Of a stretch of DNA of 64,000 bases, positions 25,359-33,373 are shown one piece after another. Location: NCBI GenBank assembly GCA_030752605.1, contig JASMDX010000052.1, positions 1-64,000 on the forward strand. Direction: 5' to 3'. The notes under the pieces are model-generated. The model was not told where the DNA came from. It saw only the letters and a list, made by a program, of their open reading frames with translations, and did not search any database. This stretch comes from GCA-2731375 sp002731375. Its GTDB lineage: Bacteria; Pseudomonadota; Alphaproteobacteria; GCA-2731375. Position numbers and translations under genes: made by a program. Position 1 is the stretch's first letter; each line of letters starts with the position of its first letter.

Positions 25359-26539
25359 TTATCGTAAATCCACGCTCATGGAATCGTAGGAGAAGAGCCA
25401 GGCGGTGCGTTCGGCGTTCATGTCACGTTGTGCGAAAGCTTCCCGCAAGGCAGCTTCGGAGGGCAGGTGGAACATGTCGCGGTTGGCCGAACTTTCATTG
25501 ACGACCCGTGCCGTGCGCTGCAGGCGGTTGCGCTGGTACAATTCCAACGCTTCGCCGACATCGCACTCCTGTTGCAGGGCGTGGGCGATAACAGCGCCAT
25601 CCTCGATCGCCATGGCGCCACACCCTGGGCCATATAGGGCAGGGTAGGGTGGGCTGCATCGCCAAGCAAGGTGGCCCGGCCCCTACGCCAATTATCCACG
25701 GGTGGGCGGTTGTTCATGGCCCAGCGGTAGCATTCTTCCTTGTCCGCGTTGTCGATAATGGCCTGAATATTCCCGTGCCAGCCGGCGAAATCCGCCTTCA
25801 TCTCGGCCCAAGGTCGGCGCGCGGTCCAACTTTCGTCATCCCAGCTCTCATACTCCACGCAGCCCACCATATTAACCAGGCCGTCCGCGCGAATGGGATA
25901 GATCACGCCGTGCTTGCCAGGGCCGACGCAGATATTCACTGTATCGGGCCGCTGATCAGGCGCCAAGCGTCGTGCCGGAACCAAGATGCGCCAGGATTGA
26001 TCGCCGGTATAATGCACTGCCGTCTGGCCGAGTATTTTTTGCCGCACCATGGACTTGATGCCATCGGCGCCGATCAAAACATCACCGCGCGCCTCGCTGC
26101 CGTCATCGAAATGTAAGGTGACGCCGTCAGCATCCTCTGTGAAATCCGTTGCTGTGGCATTCAAGATGACTGTATCCGCGTTCAGGGCCCGGACGGCGCC
26201 AATCAAACTATCCAACAGATCAGCCCGATGAACGGACAGATAGGGTACGCCGTGACGCTCCACATAGCCATCACCAAGGGGAATTTCCTGCAGAATCTCG
26301 CCGCTATCAAACATCTTGAATTGATAGGCGGAGGGTTGCACGCCAAGATGCCGCAACCGTTCCACCAAACCCAGATGGCGTAACACGCGCATAGGATTGG
26401 CGCTCAACTGGATACCGGCGCCGACTTCGCCCAATTCTGGTGCCTGCTCAAATACTTCCACATCGAAACCGGCCAGCGACAGATTAGCGGCGGCAGTCAT
26501 GCCGCCAATACCGCCGCCAACGATCAGAATTCTTTTCAT
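25359..26539 (-). pseudogene. FAD-dependent monooxygenase (salicylate/3-hydroxybenzoate hydroxylase-like), frameshifted
   Basis: From ATG 26539, after GGAGGAGGGC, it reads MKRILIVGGGIGGMTAAANL (FAD fold), VLIGADGIKSMVR (the DG motif) and LLGDAAHPTLPYMAQG (the GD motif), all typical of class A flavin monooxygenases. At about 25605-25626 the frame shifts; the next frame continues MAIEDGAVIAHALQQ to the stop at 25359. One inserted base would restore a protein of about 393 residues. Split as it is, the product lacks its C-terminal helices. It was the first gene of the decaying operon and is divergent from the SohB-like gene. Confidence 0.85.
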
Positions 26540-26653
26540 GCCGCCCTCCTCCACTCCACCACCATGGTAGCAAATCCTCACCAAGTCGGATGGCTTTTCC
26601 TGAAAAAACGTAAAGCGCTTGCGTTGGACCACCTGACACCCTATTTCCCTGCC

Positions 26654-27511
26654 ATGAACATGGATAAAATACTCAGCCGTCTGCCTATCAAGGCGCTTCG
26701 GGACCGGGTGCCCTTAGTGCCGGTCGTGCGGTTGGATGGCGTCATTGCGGCCCAAGGCTCGCCACTGCGCCCGGCGCTTAATCTTGCCTCGATGGTTGAT
26801 CCGATTGAGCGGGCTTTCAAGGCGAAGGGTGCCAAGGCGGTGGCCTTGGCAATCAATTCACCGGGCGGCTCACCGGTGCAATCGGCTCTGCTGCATGACC
26901 GTATTCGCTTGCTGGCGGATGAAAAAGAGCTGCCCGTCTATGTATTTTGCGAGGACGTGGCCGCATCCGGCGGCTATTGGATCGCTTGTGCGGGTGATGA
27001 AATCTATGGCACTGAAACCTCGATCATCGGCTCCATCGGCGTTATTGCGGCGACTTTTGGCTTTGAAGGCGCGATGGAAAAGATCGGCGTGGAGCGGCGC
27101 CTGTTTACCGCCGGTGACAAGAAAAGCCTGTTGGATCCGTTCCTACCCATGGAGGATGATGACCTGAAGCGCCTGGCTGCGTTACAGAAGGAAATCCATG
27201 ATGCCTTCAAGAGACACGTCCGCACCCGCCGTGAAGGCCGCTTGAAGGCAGACGAGAGTGAATTGTTCTCTGGTGAGTTCTGGACTGGTGCCAAGGCGGT
27301 AGGCCTTGGCCTGATCGATGGCCTAGGCGATTTAAAGTCCGTGATGCGGAAAAAATTTGGCGACAAGGTCCGGTTGCCGGTGGTTGGAGGAGAGAAAAGC
27401 TGGCTGCAACGGCGCATCGGCCTGTCTTCGCAGCTACCTAACATGAACCTGGCCGGCGACCTTTTGGCCACGGCGGAAGTTCGGGCCCATTGGGCGCGTT
27501 ACGGCCTGTAA
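26654..27511 (+). CDS. S49 signal peptide peptidase / SohB-like serine protease
   Basis: The 285-residue short-form S49 peptidase has LAINSPGGSPVQSALLHDRI, the nucleophile serine in EDVAASGGYWIACAGD, TSIIGSIGVI, and the general-base lysine region in GDKKSLLDPF. It cleaves membrane-embedded signal peptide remnants or small membrane proteins. No strong N-terminal transmembrane helix is seen, which also occurs in other short alphaproteobacterial forms. I chose ATG 26654; an in-frame ATG at 26564 would add 30 residues of unlike composition. It ends 4 bp from the convergent acyl-CoA synthetase. Confidence 0.88.
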   Translation: MNMDKILSRLPIKALRDRVPLVPVVRLDGVIAAQGSPLRPALNLASMVDPIERAFKAKGAKAVALAINSPGGSPVQSALLHDRIRLLADEKELPVYVFCEDVAASGGYWIACAGDEIYGTETSIIGSIGVIAATFGFEGAMEKIGVERRLFTAGDKKSLLDPFLPMEDDDLKRLAALQKEIHDAFKRHVRTRREGRLKADESELFSGEFWTGAKAVGLGLIDGLGDLKSVMRKKFGDKVRLPVVGGEKSWLQRRIGLSSQLPNMNLAGDLLATAEVRAHWARYGL

Positions 27512-27515
27512 TAGG

Positions 27516-29129
27516 CTATAGAGGTTCGCATGCGCCGACGGCATGGGCGTCGCGCAGGGCGAATTTCTGGATTTTGCCGGAGCCGGTGAGGGGAAACTCG
27601 CTGACGCTAAACCATACGGTCGGTGTTTTTTGCGCCGCTAGTTGTTCCCGGCAATGGCCGCGGAGCACCACTGGATCAACCTCGCAGCCAGCTTCGGAGC
27701 GGACGAAACAGGCAACAATCTCGCCCCATTTGTCGTCCGGCAGACCGACCACGGCAACTTCGGCGACCGTGTCGTGTTCGGCCAGAACATTCTCGATCTC
27801 GGCGGGAAATAGGTTTTCGCCGCCCCGGATGATCATTTCCTTGACCCGGCCCGTGACCCGGACATAGCCGCGCGCGTCCATGGCTCCCAGATCGCCGCTG
27901 TGCAGCCAGCCCTTGGCATCAATGGTTTCCGTCGTCGCCTCCGGGTTGCCGTTATATTCGATCATGTTGCAATAGCCTTGGACGCAGATCTCTCCCACGG
28001 TGTCGATGGGCACCACTTTGTTTTCCTCCACACTCCGGATCGAAACGCCGGTCTGTGGCATGGGCTGGCCAACGTTGTTGCAAATGTCGTCGATGCTGTC
28101 GTCGTGAAAATGCTGGGTCACCACGGGCGAGACTTCGGTCTGGCCATAGACGGTTTCAAAATCGCAGCCAAAAGCCTGTCGCACCCGGCGGACCAGTTCC
28201 GGCGCCACCATGGCGCCGCCTGAGATCGCCATCTTCAATGACGACATATCGCGCGGTTCCTGCTCCAACGCCTCCAATAGGGCAACCAGCATGGTCGGCA
28301 CTCCGACCAGGGCGGCGGCGCCTTCGGCCTCGATTTGGCGCAGCGCGGCAGCGGGATCAAAAACCTTGAACAGCAGCATGCGCGAGACGGTTTGCAGACA
28401 ACCAAGAGCCGCGAGGCCGCAGCCAGAGGTATGAAACATCGGCATGAAATTGGACCAGGTCGAGCCCTGTGTCACTCGGCCACGGGCAAAAACCAGACGG
28501 GCGTTATTGGTCAGGCCACGATGATGCAGAACCGCGCCCTTAGGAAAGCCGGTGGTGCCGGAGGTATATTGAATTTGTACCGGATCACCCGGGTCGACGT
28601 CGGGTAGGGCAGGGGCCCGCTCGCCCCAGCGGAAAAGGGCCTTCGCGTCCTCCATATCAACAATTTCACGGATTGCGCTCAAACCTTTACAGGCCTCGGC
28701 CGCAATCTCCGCCATCGGGTTGCCGCGATAGCTTTCCACCGCGAACAGCGCCACGGAATCTGATTGTTTCAGCACATAGCGCAGTTCCTGAGGCTGATAG
28801 CCAGGGTTGGCGGTTACCAGGGTCAGGCCGGCGAGGGCGCAGCCGTATTCAATCAATAACCATTCGGGAATATTTGGTGCCCATACCGTCACCCGTTCGC
28901 CCGGCGCATAACGGGTAGATAGTGCCAGAGCTAGGCGTTCACTATCCGCCAGCAATTTGCCGTAGCTCCAGGTGCGAGCGGTCTCGCCTTCCATGGTGAC
29001 CTCGACCAGCGCCGGTGCATCCGGCTGCTGGCTCGCGACGTCCCTTAAAAGACCGCCGACGGTGGTTTCCAGTATGGTATCGTCGTCCTGGGCCGGAACA
29101 AAGGATTCCGTCAATTGAAGCTGATACAT
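27516..29129 (-). CDS. AMP-dependent fatty-acyl-CoA synthetase family ligase
   Basis: The 537-residue ANL enzyme has YTSGTTGFPKG (188-198), VYGQTEVSP, WLHSGDLGAMDARGYVRVTGR, IRGGENLFPAEIENVL and the C-terminal lysine in LTGSGKIQKF. The N-terminal part (WAPNIPEWLLIEYGCALAG) resembles the medium/long-chain acyl-CoA synthetase group often annotated FadD3/AMP-binding. It activates a carboxylic acid to its CoA ester. It is a single gene between the SohB-like gene (convergent) and ilvE (same strand, 120 bp upstream). Substrate unknown. Confidence 0.93.
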   Translation of the reverse strand: MYQLQLTESFVPAQDDDTILETTVGGLLRDVASQQPDAPALVEVTMEGETARTWSYGKLLADSERLALALSTRYAPGERVTVWAPNIPEWLLIEYGCALAGLTLVTANPGYQPQELRYVLKQSDSVALFAVESYRGNPMAEIAAEACKGLSAIREIVDMEDAKALFRWGERAPALPDVDPGDPVQIQYTSGTTGFPKGAVLHHRGLTNNARLVFARGRVTQGSTWSNFMPMFHTSGCGLAALGCLQTVSRMLLFKVFDPAAALRQIEAEGAAALVGVPTMLVALLEALEQEPRDMSSLKMAISGGAMVAPELVRRVRQAFGCDFETVYGQTEVSPVVTQHFHDDSIDDICNNVGQPMPQTGVSIRSVEENKVVPIDTVGEICVQGYCNMIEYNGNPEATTETIDAKGWLHSGDLGAMDARGYVRVTGRVKEMIIRGGENLFPAEIENVLAEHDTVAEVAVVGLPDDKWGEIVACFVRSEAGCEVDPVVLRGHCREQLAAQKTPTVWFSVSEFPLTGSGKIQKFALRDAHAVGACEPL

Positions 29130-29210
29130 TCACGCTGCTCCCAAAACTGGTTTAGGTGACGGACGGAAGCCTAAATCGAATACCGCGACCGGCCAAACGA
29201 TAAACGGCGG

Positions 29211-29240
29211 CGAAACGACCACCTCTTTCCGGTCGTTTCG
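29211..29240 (-). terminator. Perfect 10-bp inverted repeat after ilvE
   Basis: CGAAACGACC (29211-29220) and GGTCGTTTCG (29231-29240) are perfect complements around a 10-base loop, 10 bp past the ilvE stop on the minus strand. No long T-run follows, so it may be a weak terminator or an mRNA 3' end stabiliser. Confidence 0.55.
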
Positions 29241-29249
29241 GCCTCACGA

Positions 29250-30134
29250 TCAGGCGGCAGCCCGGCGGTTGACCAGGTTCTCAAAATCTTCGATTAATTG
29301 GGCCGTAATGGCGCCGGGCTTGAAACGGTAATCGTCGATCACACCAACCGGCGTGACCTCGGCCGCGGTGCCGGTCAACAGGCATTCCGTGGCGTTGGCC
29401 ATTTCCTCGGGCATGATCGCCCGTTCAATGACTTGATAGCCGCGGGCCTTGGCCAGGCCGATCACCGTGCGTCGAGTGATGCCATCCAGAAAACAATCCG
29501 GCGTCGGCGTATGCAGCTTATCATCAATCACGAAGAATATATTTGCGCCCGTGCTTTCCGCGACCTGGCCGCGCCAATCCAGCATCAAGGCATCGTCGTA
29601 ACCCTCTGACTCCGCTGCGTGTTTGGACAGAGTGCAGATCATATATAGACCAGCGGCCTTGGAATGCACAGGTGCGGTACGGGGATCGGGACGGCGCCAC
29701 TTGGTGGTTTTCAAGCGAATGCCAATCGTACGCATTTCTGGATCGAAATAGGATGGCCACTCCCAAACCGCAATAGCCAGATTGATACGGTTATCCTGGG
29801 CCGAAACACCCATCATCTCGGAACCGCGCCAGGCCACGGGTCGGACATAGCCATCGACGATGCCGTTCTTCGAGACGGTTTCCCGGCAGGCGGCGTTGAT
29901 CTCGTCAGCGGTGTAGGGAATTTTGAAATCCAGGAGCTTGGCCGAGTTCAACAGCCGGTCCGTGTGCTCTTCCAGTTTGAAGATTTCGCCGCTATAGACC
30001 CGCTCCCCCTCGAACACGGACGAGGCGTAATGCAGACCATGGGTCAATACATGGGCCTGGGCATTCTCCCACGGTATCATTTCACCGTTGTACCAGATGC
30101 TGCCTTCCAATTTGTCGTAAGAGATAGATGCCAT
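29250..30134 (-). CDS. ilvE: Branched-chain amino acid aminotransferase
   Basis: The 294-residue fold-type IV PLP enzyme has GLHYASSVFEGERVY, the PLP lysine K159 in APVHSKAAGLY, and the cofactor-binding AESTGANIFFV followed by GITRRTVIGLA. These match alphaproteobacterial IlvE, which exchanges amino groups between glutamate and Leu, Ile or Val in the cytoplasm. It is divergent from the MarR regulator, a pairing common in this group. The shared 140-bp gap contains a palindrome that could control it. The start ATG has GGGAGTCAAT upstream on its strand. Confidence 0.95.
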   Translation of the reverse strand: MASISYDKLEGSIWYNGEMIPWENAQAHVLTHGLHYASSVFEGERVYSGEIFKLEEHTDRLLNSAKLLDFKIPYTADEINAACRETVSKNGIVDGYVRPVAWRGSEMMGVSAQDNRINLAIAVWEWPSYFDPEMRTIGIRLKTTKWRRPDPRTAPVHSKAAGLYMICTLSKHAAESEGYDDALMLDWRGQVAESTGANIFFVIDDKLHTPTPDCFLDGITRRTVIGLAKARGYQVIERAIMPEEMANATECLLTGTAAEVTPVGVIDDYRFKPGAITAQLIEDFENLVNRRAAA

Positions 30135-30214
30135 GGTTATTGACTCCCGGGATGTCTTCTGCGACTGATTATTGCGTATTTTAAGGTGTCAACGTAACAT
30201 CTAGAAAAATTATG

Positions 30215-30251
30215 TCAATAATGCTGACCAAAAAAATGTCAGCATCATTGA
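30215..30251. promoter_or_regulatory. Palindromic operator candidate for the MarR regulator
   Basis: TCAATaATGCTGAC and GTCAGCATcATTGA form 14-base arms with one mismatch around a 9-base A-rich spacer. The site lies 24-60 bp upstream of the MarR gene start and 81 bp or more upstream of ilvE. Its minus-strand side also contains TTGACA. Size and symmetry suit a MarR dimer, so autoregulation and control of ilvE are likely inferences. Confidence 0.7.
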
Positions 30252-30274
30252 CGCATCTCGTGTAGCATGCGGCC

Positions 30275-30829
30275 ATGACCGATCTTTCAACCGATTCACT
30301 GCCCGATGGCAAGCGTGATCGTCAAGGTGATGTTGGCGAGCCGAAAAATAATGCACCCGCGCCAGCCTACCTCGATGATGAAGAATTGATCCAATCCATC
30401 GAAATGCTGTTTTACGCCTATCGTGACTTCACCTCTGACCCCGATGAAATACTAAAGAACTATGGCTTTGGCCGGGCCCATCATCGGGCGGTGCATTTCA
30501 TAGGCCGCAATCCGGGCATGACGGTGGCGGAGTTGCTGACCATCCTGAAGGTGACCAAGCAAAGCCTCAGTCGCGTCCTGAGCCAGTTGGTGGCGGAGGA
30601 ATATGTCCGGCAGGTACAGGGCAGCCGGGACCGCCGGCAACGACTGTTGTATCTAACCGACAAGGGCGAAATCCTGTTCGAAAAATTATCCGGGCCGCAA
30701 AAAGCCCGCATCGCGAAGGCCTATCGCAATGCTGGGGCGGAGGCCGTTGCAGGCTATCGCAAGGTATTGGCGGATCTGTTGAATGCGGATGAGCGGGAAG
30801 GCGTGCTACGCTCGGTGGAGCGGTCTTGA
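30275..30829 (+). CDS. petP: MarR-family regulator, PetP-like
   Basis: The 184-residue protein has a MarR winged helix: recognition-helix region VAELLTILKVTKQSLSRVL, the wing GSRDRRQRLLYLTDKG with the family Asp-Arg pair, and a C-terminal dimer helix. The N-terminal 35 residues are polar and probably disordered. It is followed 11 bp later by an OmpR-type response regulator, the same arrangement as petP-petR of Rhodobacter capsulatus, which lie next to the cytochrome bc1 genes; no bc1 genes are present here. The symbol rests on this order and should be treated as provisional. A strong palindrome lies in its promoter. Confidence 0.82.
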   Translation: MTDLSTDSLPDGKRDRQGDVGEPKNNAPAPAYLDDEELIQSIEMLFYAYRDFTSDPDEILKNYGFGRAHHRAVHFIGRNPGMTVAELLTILKVTKQSLSRVLSQLVAEEYVRQVQGSRDRRQRLLYLTDKGEILFEKLSGPQKARIAKAYRNAGAEAVAGYRKVLADLLNADEREGVLRSVERS

Positions 30830-30840
30830 GGTAATTTTGC

Positions 30841-31530
30841 ATGAGCGATAATGCAACCCATATCCTGGTCGTCGATGATGACGACCGCCTGCGGGATTTG
30901 TTGCAGCGCTATCTGGGTGAATACGGCTTTCGCGTTTCCACTGCGTCCTCGGCCGCCGAGGCGCGGGTGGCGCTTTCGGGCCTGGATTTTGATCTGTTGG
31001 TGCTGGACCTGATGATGCACGGTGAAAGTGGCTTGGAATTGACCCAGTTCATTCGCTGCGACATGGCGGTCAAGGCCCTGCCAATCCTGCTGCTCACCGC
31101 AATGGGCGAGGTGGAGGACCGCATCGCTGGCCTAGAAGTCGGCGCCGACGATTATTTGAGTAAGCCGTTTGAGCCCAGGGAGCTGGTGCTGCGGATCGAG
31201 GCCATTCTGCGCCGTGGCGGGCCCAAGCAGGAAGAGGTCGCCGTGGCTACCTTTGGCGCATGCAGCTTCGATATTGAACGCGGCGAGCTGACCCGCGACG
31301 GCGCGGCGGTACGCCTGACATCCGGCGAGGTCGGGATGCTGCGCCTGTTCGCGCGCAGCCCGGGCGTTACCGTGGGCCGGGCGGAGCTGTTGGCGCAGGC
31401 GGATGCGGGCAATGTGCGCGCCGTCGATGTTCAGATCACCCGTCTGCGCCGTAAGATCGAGGTCGATCCGAAGGAGCCGCGCCATCTATGCACCGTGTGG
31501 GGACAGGGTTATGTCTTCTGGCTGGATTAG
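30841..31530 (+). CDS. petR: OmpR-family response regulator, PetR-like
   Basis: The 229-residue regulator has an N-terminal receiver (VVDDDDRLRDLL acidic pocket, phospho-acceptor Asp56 in LVLDLMMHG, Thr in LLTAMGE, Lys in YLSKPFEP) and a C-terminal winged-helix DNA-binding domain (VRAVDVQITRLRRKIEVDP, VWGQGYVFWLD). It is 11 bp after the MarR gene and 30 bp before the histidine kinase, its presumed partner. ATG start. The symbol follows the MarR-response regulator order and is provisional. Confidence 0.88.
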   Translation: MSDNATHILVVDDDDRLRDLLQRYLGEYGFRVSTASSAAEARVALSGLDFDLLVLDLMMHGESGLELTQFIRCDMAVKALPILLLTAMGEVEDRIAGLEVGADDYLSKPFEPRELVLRIEAILRRGGPKQEEVAVATFGACSFDIERGELTRDGAAVRLTSGEVGMLRLFARSPGVTVGRAELLAQADAGNVRAVDVQITRLRRKIEVDPKEPRHLCTVWGQGYVFWLD

Positions 31531-31560
31531 TGCCGTGAGACAGGGCAGGGGGCAGGCACC

Positions 31561-32868
31561 ATGCTGAAGCGGTTTCTACCACGCAGCCTGTTTGGCCGGG
31601 CGGTTTTTATCGTTGTAACGCCGGTCGTCTTGCTGCAAATCGTCGCCGCCGTGGTTTTCTACGACCGGCACCTGGATGCGGTCACCCGCCGCCTGGCGCG
31701 CAGTGTCGCCGGCGATATCGGTTTCGTCGCCGCCGCGCTCACGCGCGAAAAGGGCTCGCTTGCTCGCTTCCAAATTCTGCAATCCGCTAACTATAGAATG
31801 AATTTGAGCTTCACTCTGAACCCTGGGCAACCTTTGAAGGCAGGGCCGCTGCCCCAGCCCAATTCGCCCCTGGAAAGGTTGCTGATCCGAACCATTGATC
31901 ATGGCCTGGAGCTCGCCTTCACCATCGAAAACCGGCCAAAACTTAAAAACTATCTGATTCAGGTGGCGTTCGAGGGCGGCGTCCTGCGGGTCTTGGTGCC
32001 GCACAACCGGATCACCTCGGCGACCTTGGACGTGTTGGTCATGTGGATTGTCGGCTCCTCGCTACTGTTGCTTGCCATCGCTATTGTCTTCCTGCGTAAT
32101 CAGGTACGCCCGATCCTACGCCTGGCTGATGCCGCCGACCGCTTCGGGCGCGGTCAGGGTGTGGCGGACTTCAAGCCATCCGGCGCTGTGGAGGTCCGCC
32201 GCGCCGGTGAGGCGTTCCTCCGTATGCGTGAACGGATCGAGCGCCACCTGCGGCAACGGACCGAGATGCTGGCCGGTGTCTCTCATGATCTGCGCACGCC
32301 CCTGACTCGTTTGAAGCTGGAGCTGGCTATGTTGAAGGACACGCCGGCGGCAGAGGCCATGCAGGCGGACGTGGACGAGATGGACAGCATGATCGAGGGC
32401 TATCTGGCCTTCGCCCGTGGTGCCGCCGGTGAACGGGCGGTTGATACGGATGTCAACGCCCTGTTGGACGAAGCGGTTAAGGATGCCCGCCGCGAAGGCG
32501 CTACGGTGGACTTCGCCGCGAACGGCGATCTGCGCGGCCAGTTGAGGCCATTGAGCCTGAAACGTTGCGTCGCCAATTTGCTGGGCAACGCTCAACGCTA
32601 CGCCGAGGCCTGCGCCCTGGCCGCCCGCCGCGCCGGCGACATGATCGAGATCACCGTGGACGACAACGGTCCCGGCATTCCCGAAGCCAAACGCGAAGCC
32701 GCCTTCCGACCATTTTACCGCCTGGAGGACTCTCGCAACCAAGGCACGGGCGGCGTCGGCCTGGGATTGGCCATTACTCGCGACACGGTCCGAAATCAAG
32801 GCGGGGATGTGGTGCTGGATGAAGCGCCCCAAGGGGGATTGAGGGTGGTGATAAGGTTGCCGGCTTAG
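31561..32868 (+). CDS. Membrane sensor histidine kinase
   Basis: The 435-residue kinase has two transmembrane helices (about 16-36 and 158-180) bounding a periplasmic sensor of about 120 residues, then a HAMP linker, the phospho-acceptor His242 in GVSHDLRTPLTRLKLEL, the N box NLLGNAQRYAEA, G1 DNGPGIPE and G2 GTGGVGLGLAI. This is the EnvZ/RstB-like class that pairs with OmpR-type regulators, here the upstream gene. The sensed signal is unknown. GGCAGGGGGC lies before the ATG. Confidence 0.93.
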   Translation: MLKRFLPRSLFGRAVFIVVTPVVLLQIVAAVVFYDRHLDAVTRRLARSVAGDIGFVAAALTREKGSLARFQILQSANYRMNLSFTLNPGQPLKAGPLPQPNSPLERLLIRTIDHGLELAFTIENRPKLKNYLIQVAFEGGVLRVLVPHNRITSATLDVLVMWIVGSSLLLLAIAIVFLRNQVRPILRLADAADRFGRGQGVADFKPSGAVEVRRAGEAFLRMRERIERHLRQRTEMLAGVSHDLRTPLTRLKLELAMLKDTPAAEAMQADVDEMDSMIEGYLAFARGAAGERAVDTDVNALLDEAVKDARREGATVDFAANGDLRGQLRPLSLKRCVANLLGNAQRYAEACALAARRAGDMIEITVDDNGPGIPEAKREAAFRPFYRLEDSRNQGTGGVGLGLAITRDTVRNQGGDVVLDEAPQGGLRVVIRLPA

Positions 32869-32946
32869 TAGAAGGCTCTAAAAAAGAAAGATACGATCAT
32901 GCCCATTCACGATATTTATGTGGTTTAAGGAAATCGGTACCAAGCA

Positions 32947-33039
32947 GGCCTTGACCGGACCAAGCCCTTTGTCAATGCGGTAACTTTCGTCTGCCTTGAA
33001 GCGGTGCAGCGACAGCTTATCTTCTTCGGCATACAGTGA
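32947..33039 (-). pseudogene. Short relic of pyruvate carboxylase (biotin carboxylase domain)
   Basis: On the minus strand one frame reads SLYAEEDKLSLHRFKADESY and continues RIDKGLGPVKA. This corresponds closely to the first biotin carboxylase strand-helix region of alphaproteobacterial pyruvate carboxylase, as I recall it from Rhizobium etli (AEEDKLALHRFKADESY, then DLGPIE). The frame has stops just upstream, and neither the N-terminal KILVANR block nor the rest of the roughly 1150-residue enzyme is present. It sits in an AT-rich stretch without intact genes and is a degraded fragment. Confidence 0.7.
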
Positions 33040-33373
33040 TCAAATTTACCGTTCTGGGAATTCCATCGGAAGGTTTTAAGGCGCAATCCCATCCATCTTC
33101 CAAATTGGCAATTGACTGATCAATATGCTGGATGACGAAATGGTTTTCGGCCAAAAAATTCTTACTGATCGGGCTTGTTGTGTTTTAGGCCGATAAAAAA
33201 ATGCCGAAATTCTCAAAGTTAAAAAGCAGTTTAATGGCGCAATAAATGGATATCGGAGCTACGTTAACCAATCTGTTGTGAAAAAAGTCTTAATAAATTC
33301 GTTGTGGATATTAATTTTTAATTCGAATGGCTAAGCCTTTGAAACCATATGGGATCGACGACAACGGGAGAAG
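33040..33373. other. AT-rich gap, no gene seen
   Basis: This stretch is clearly richer in A and T than its surroundings and both strands are full of stops. Beyond the pyruvate carboxylase relic next to it I recognise no protein similarity, RNA gene or clear terminator. It lies between two converging transcription units. Confidence 0.5.
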
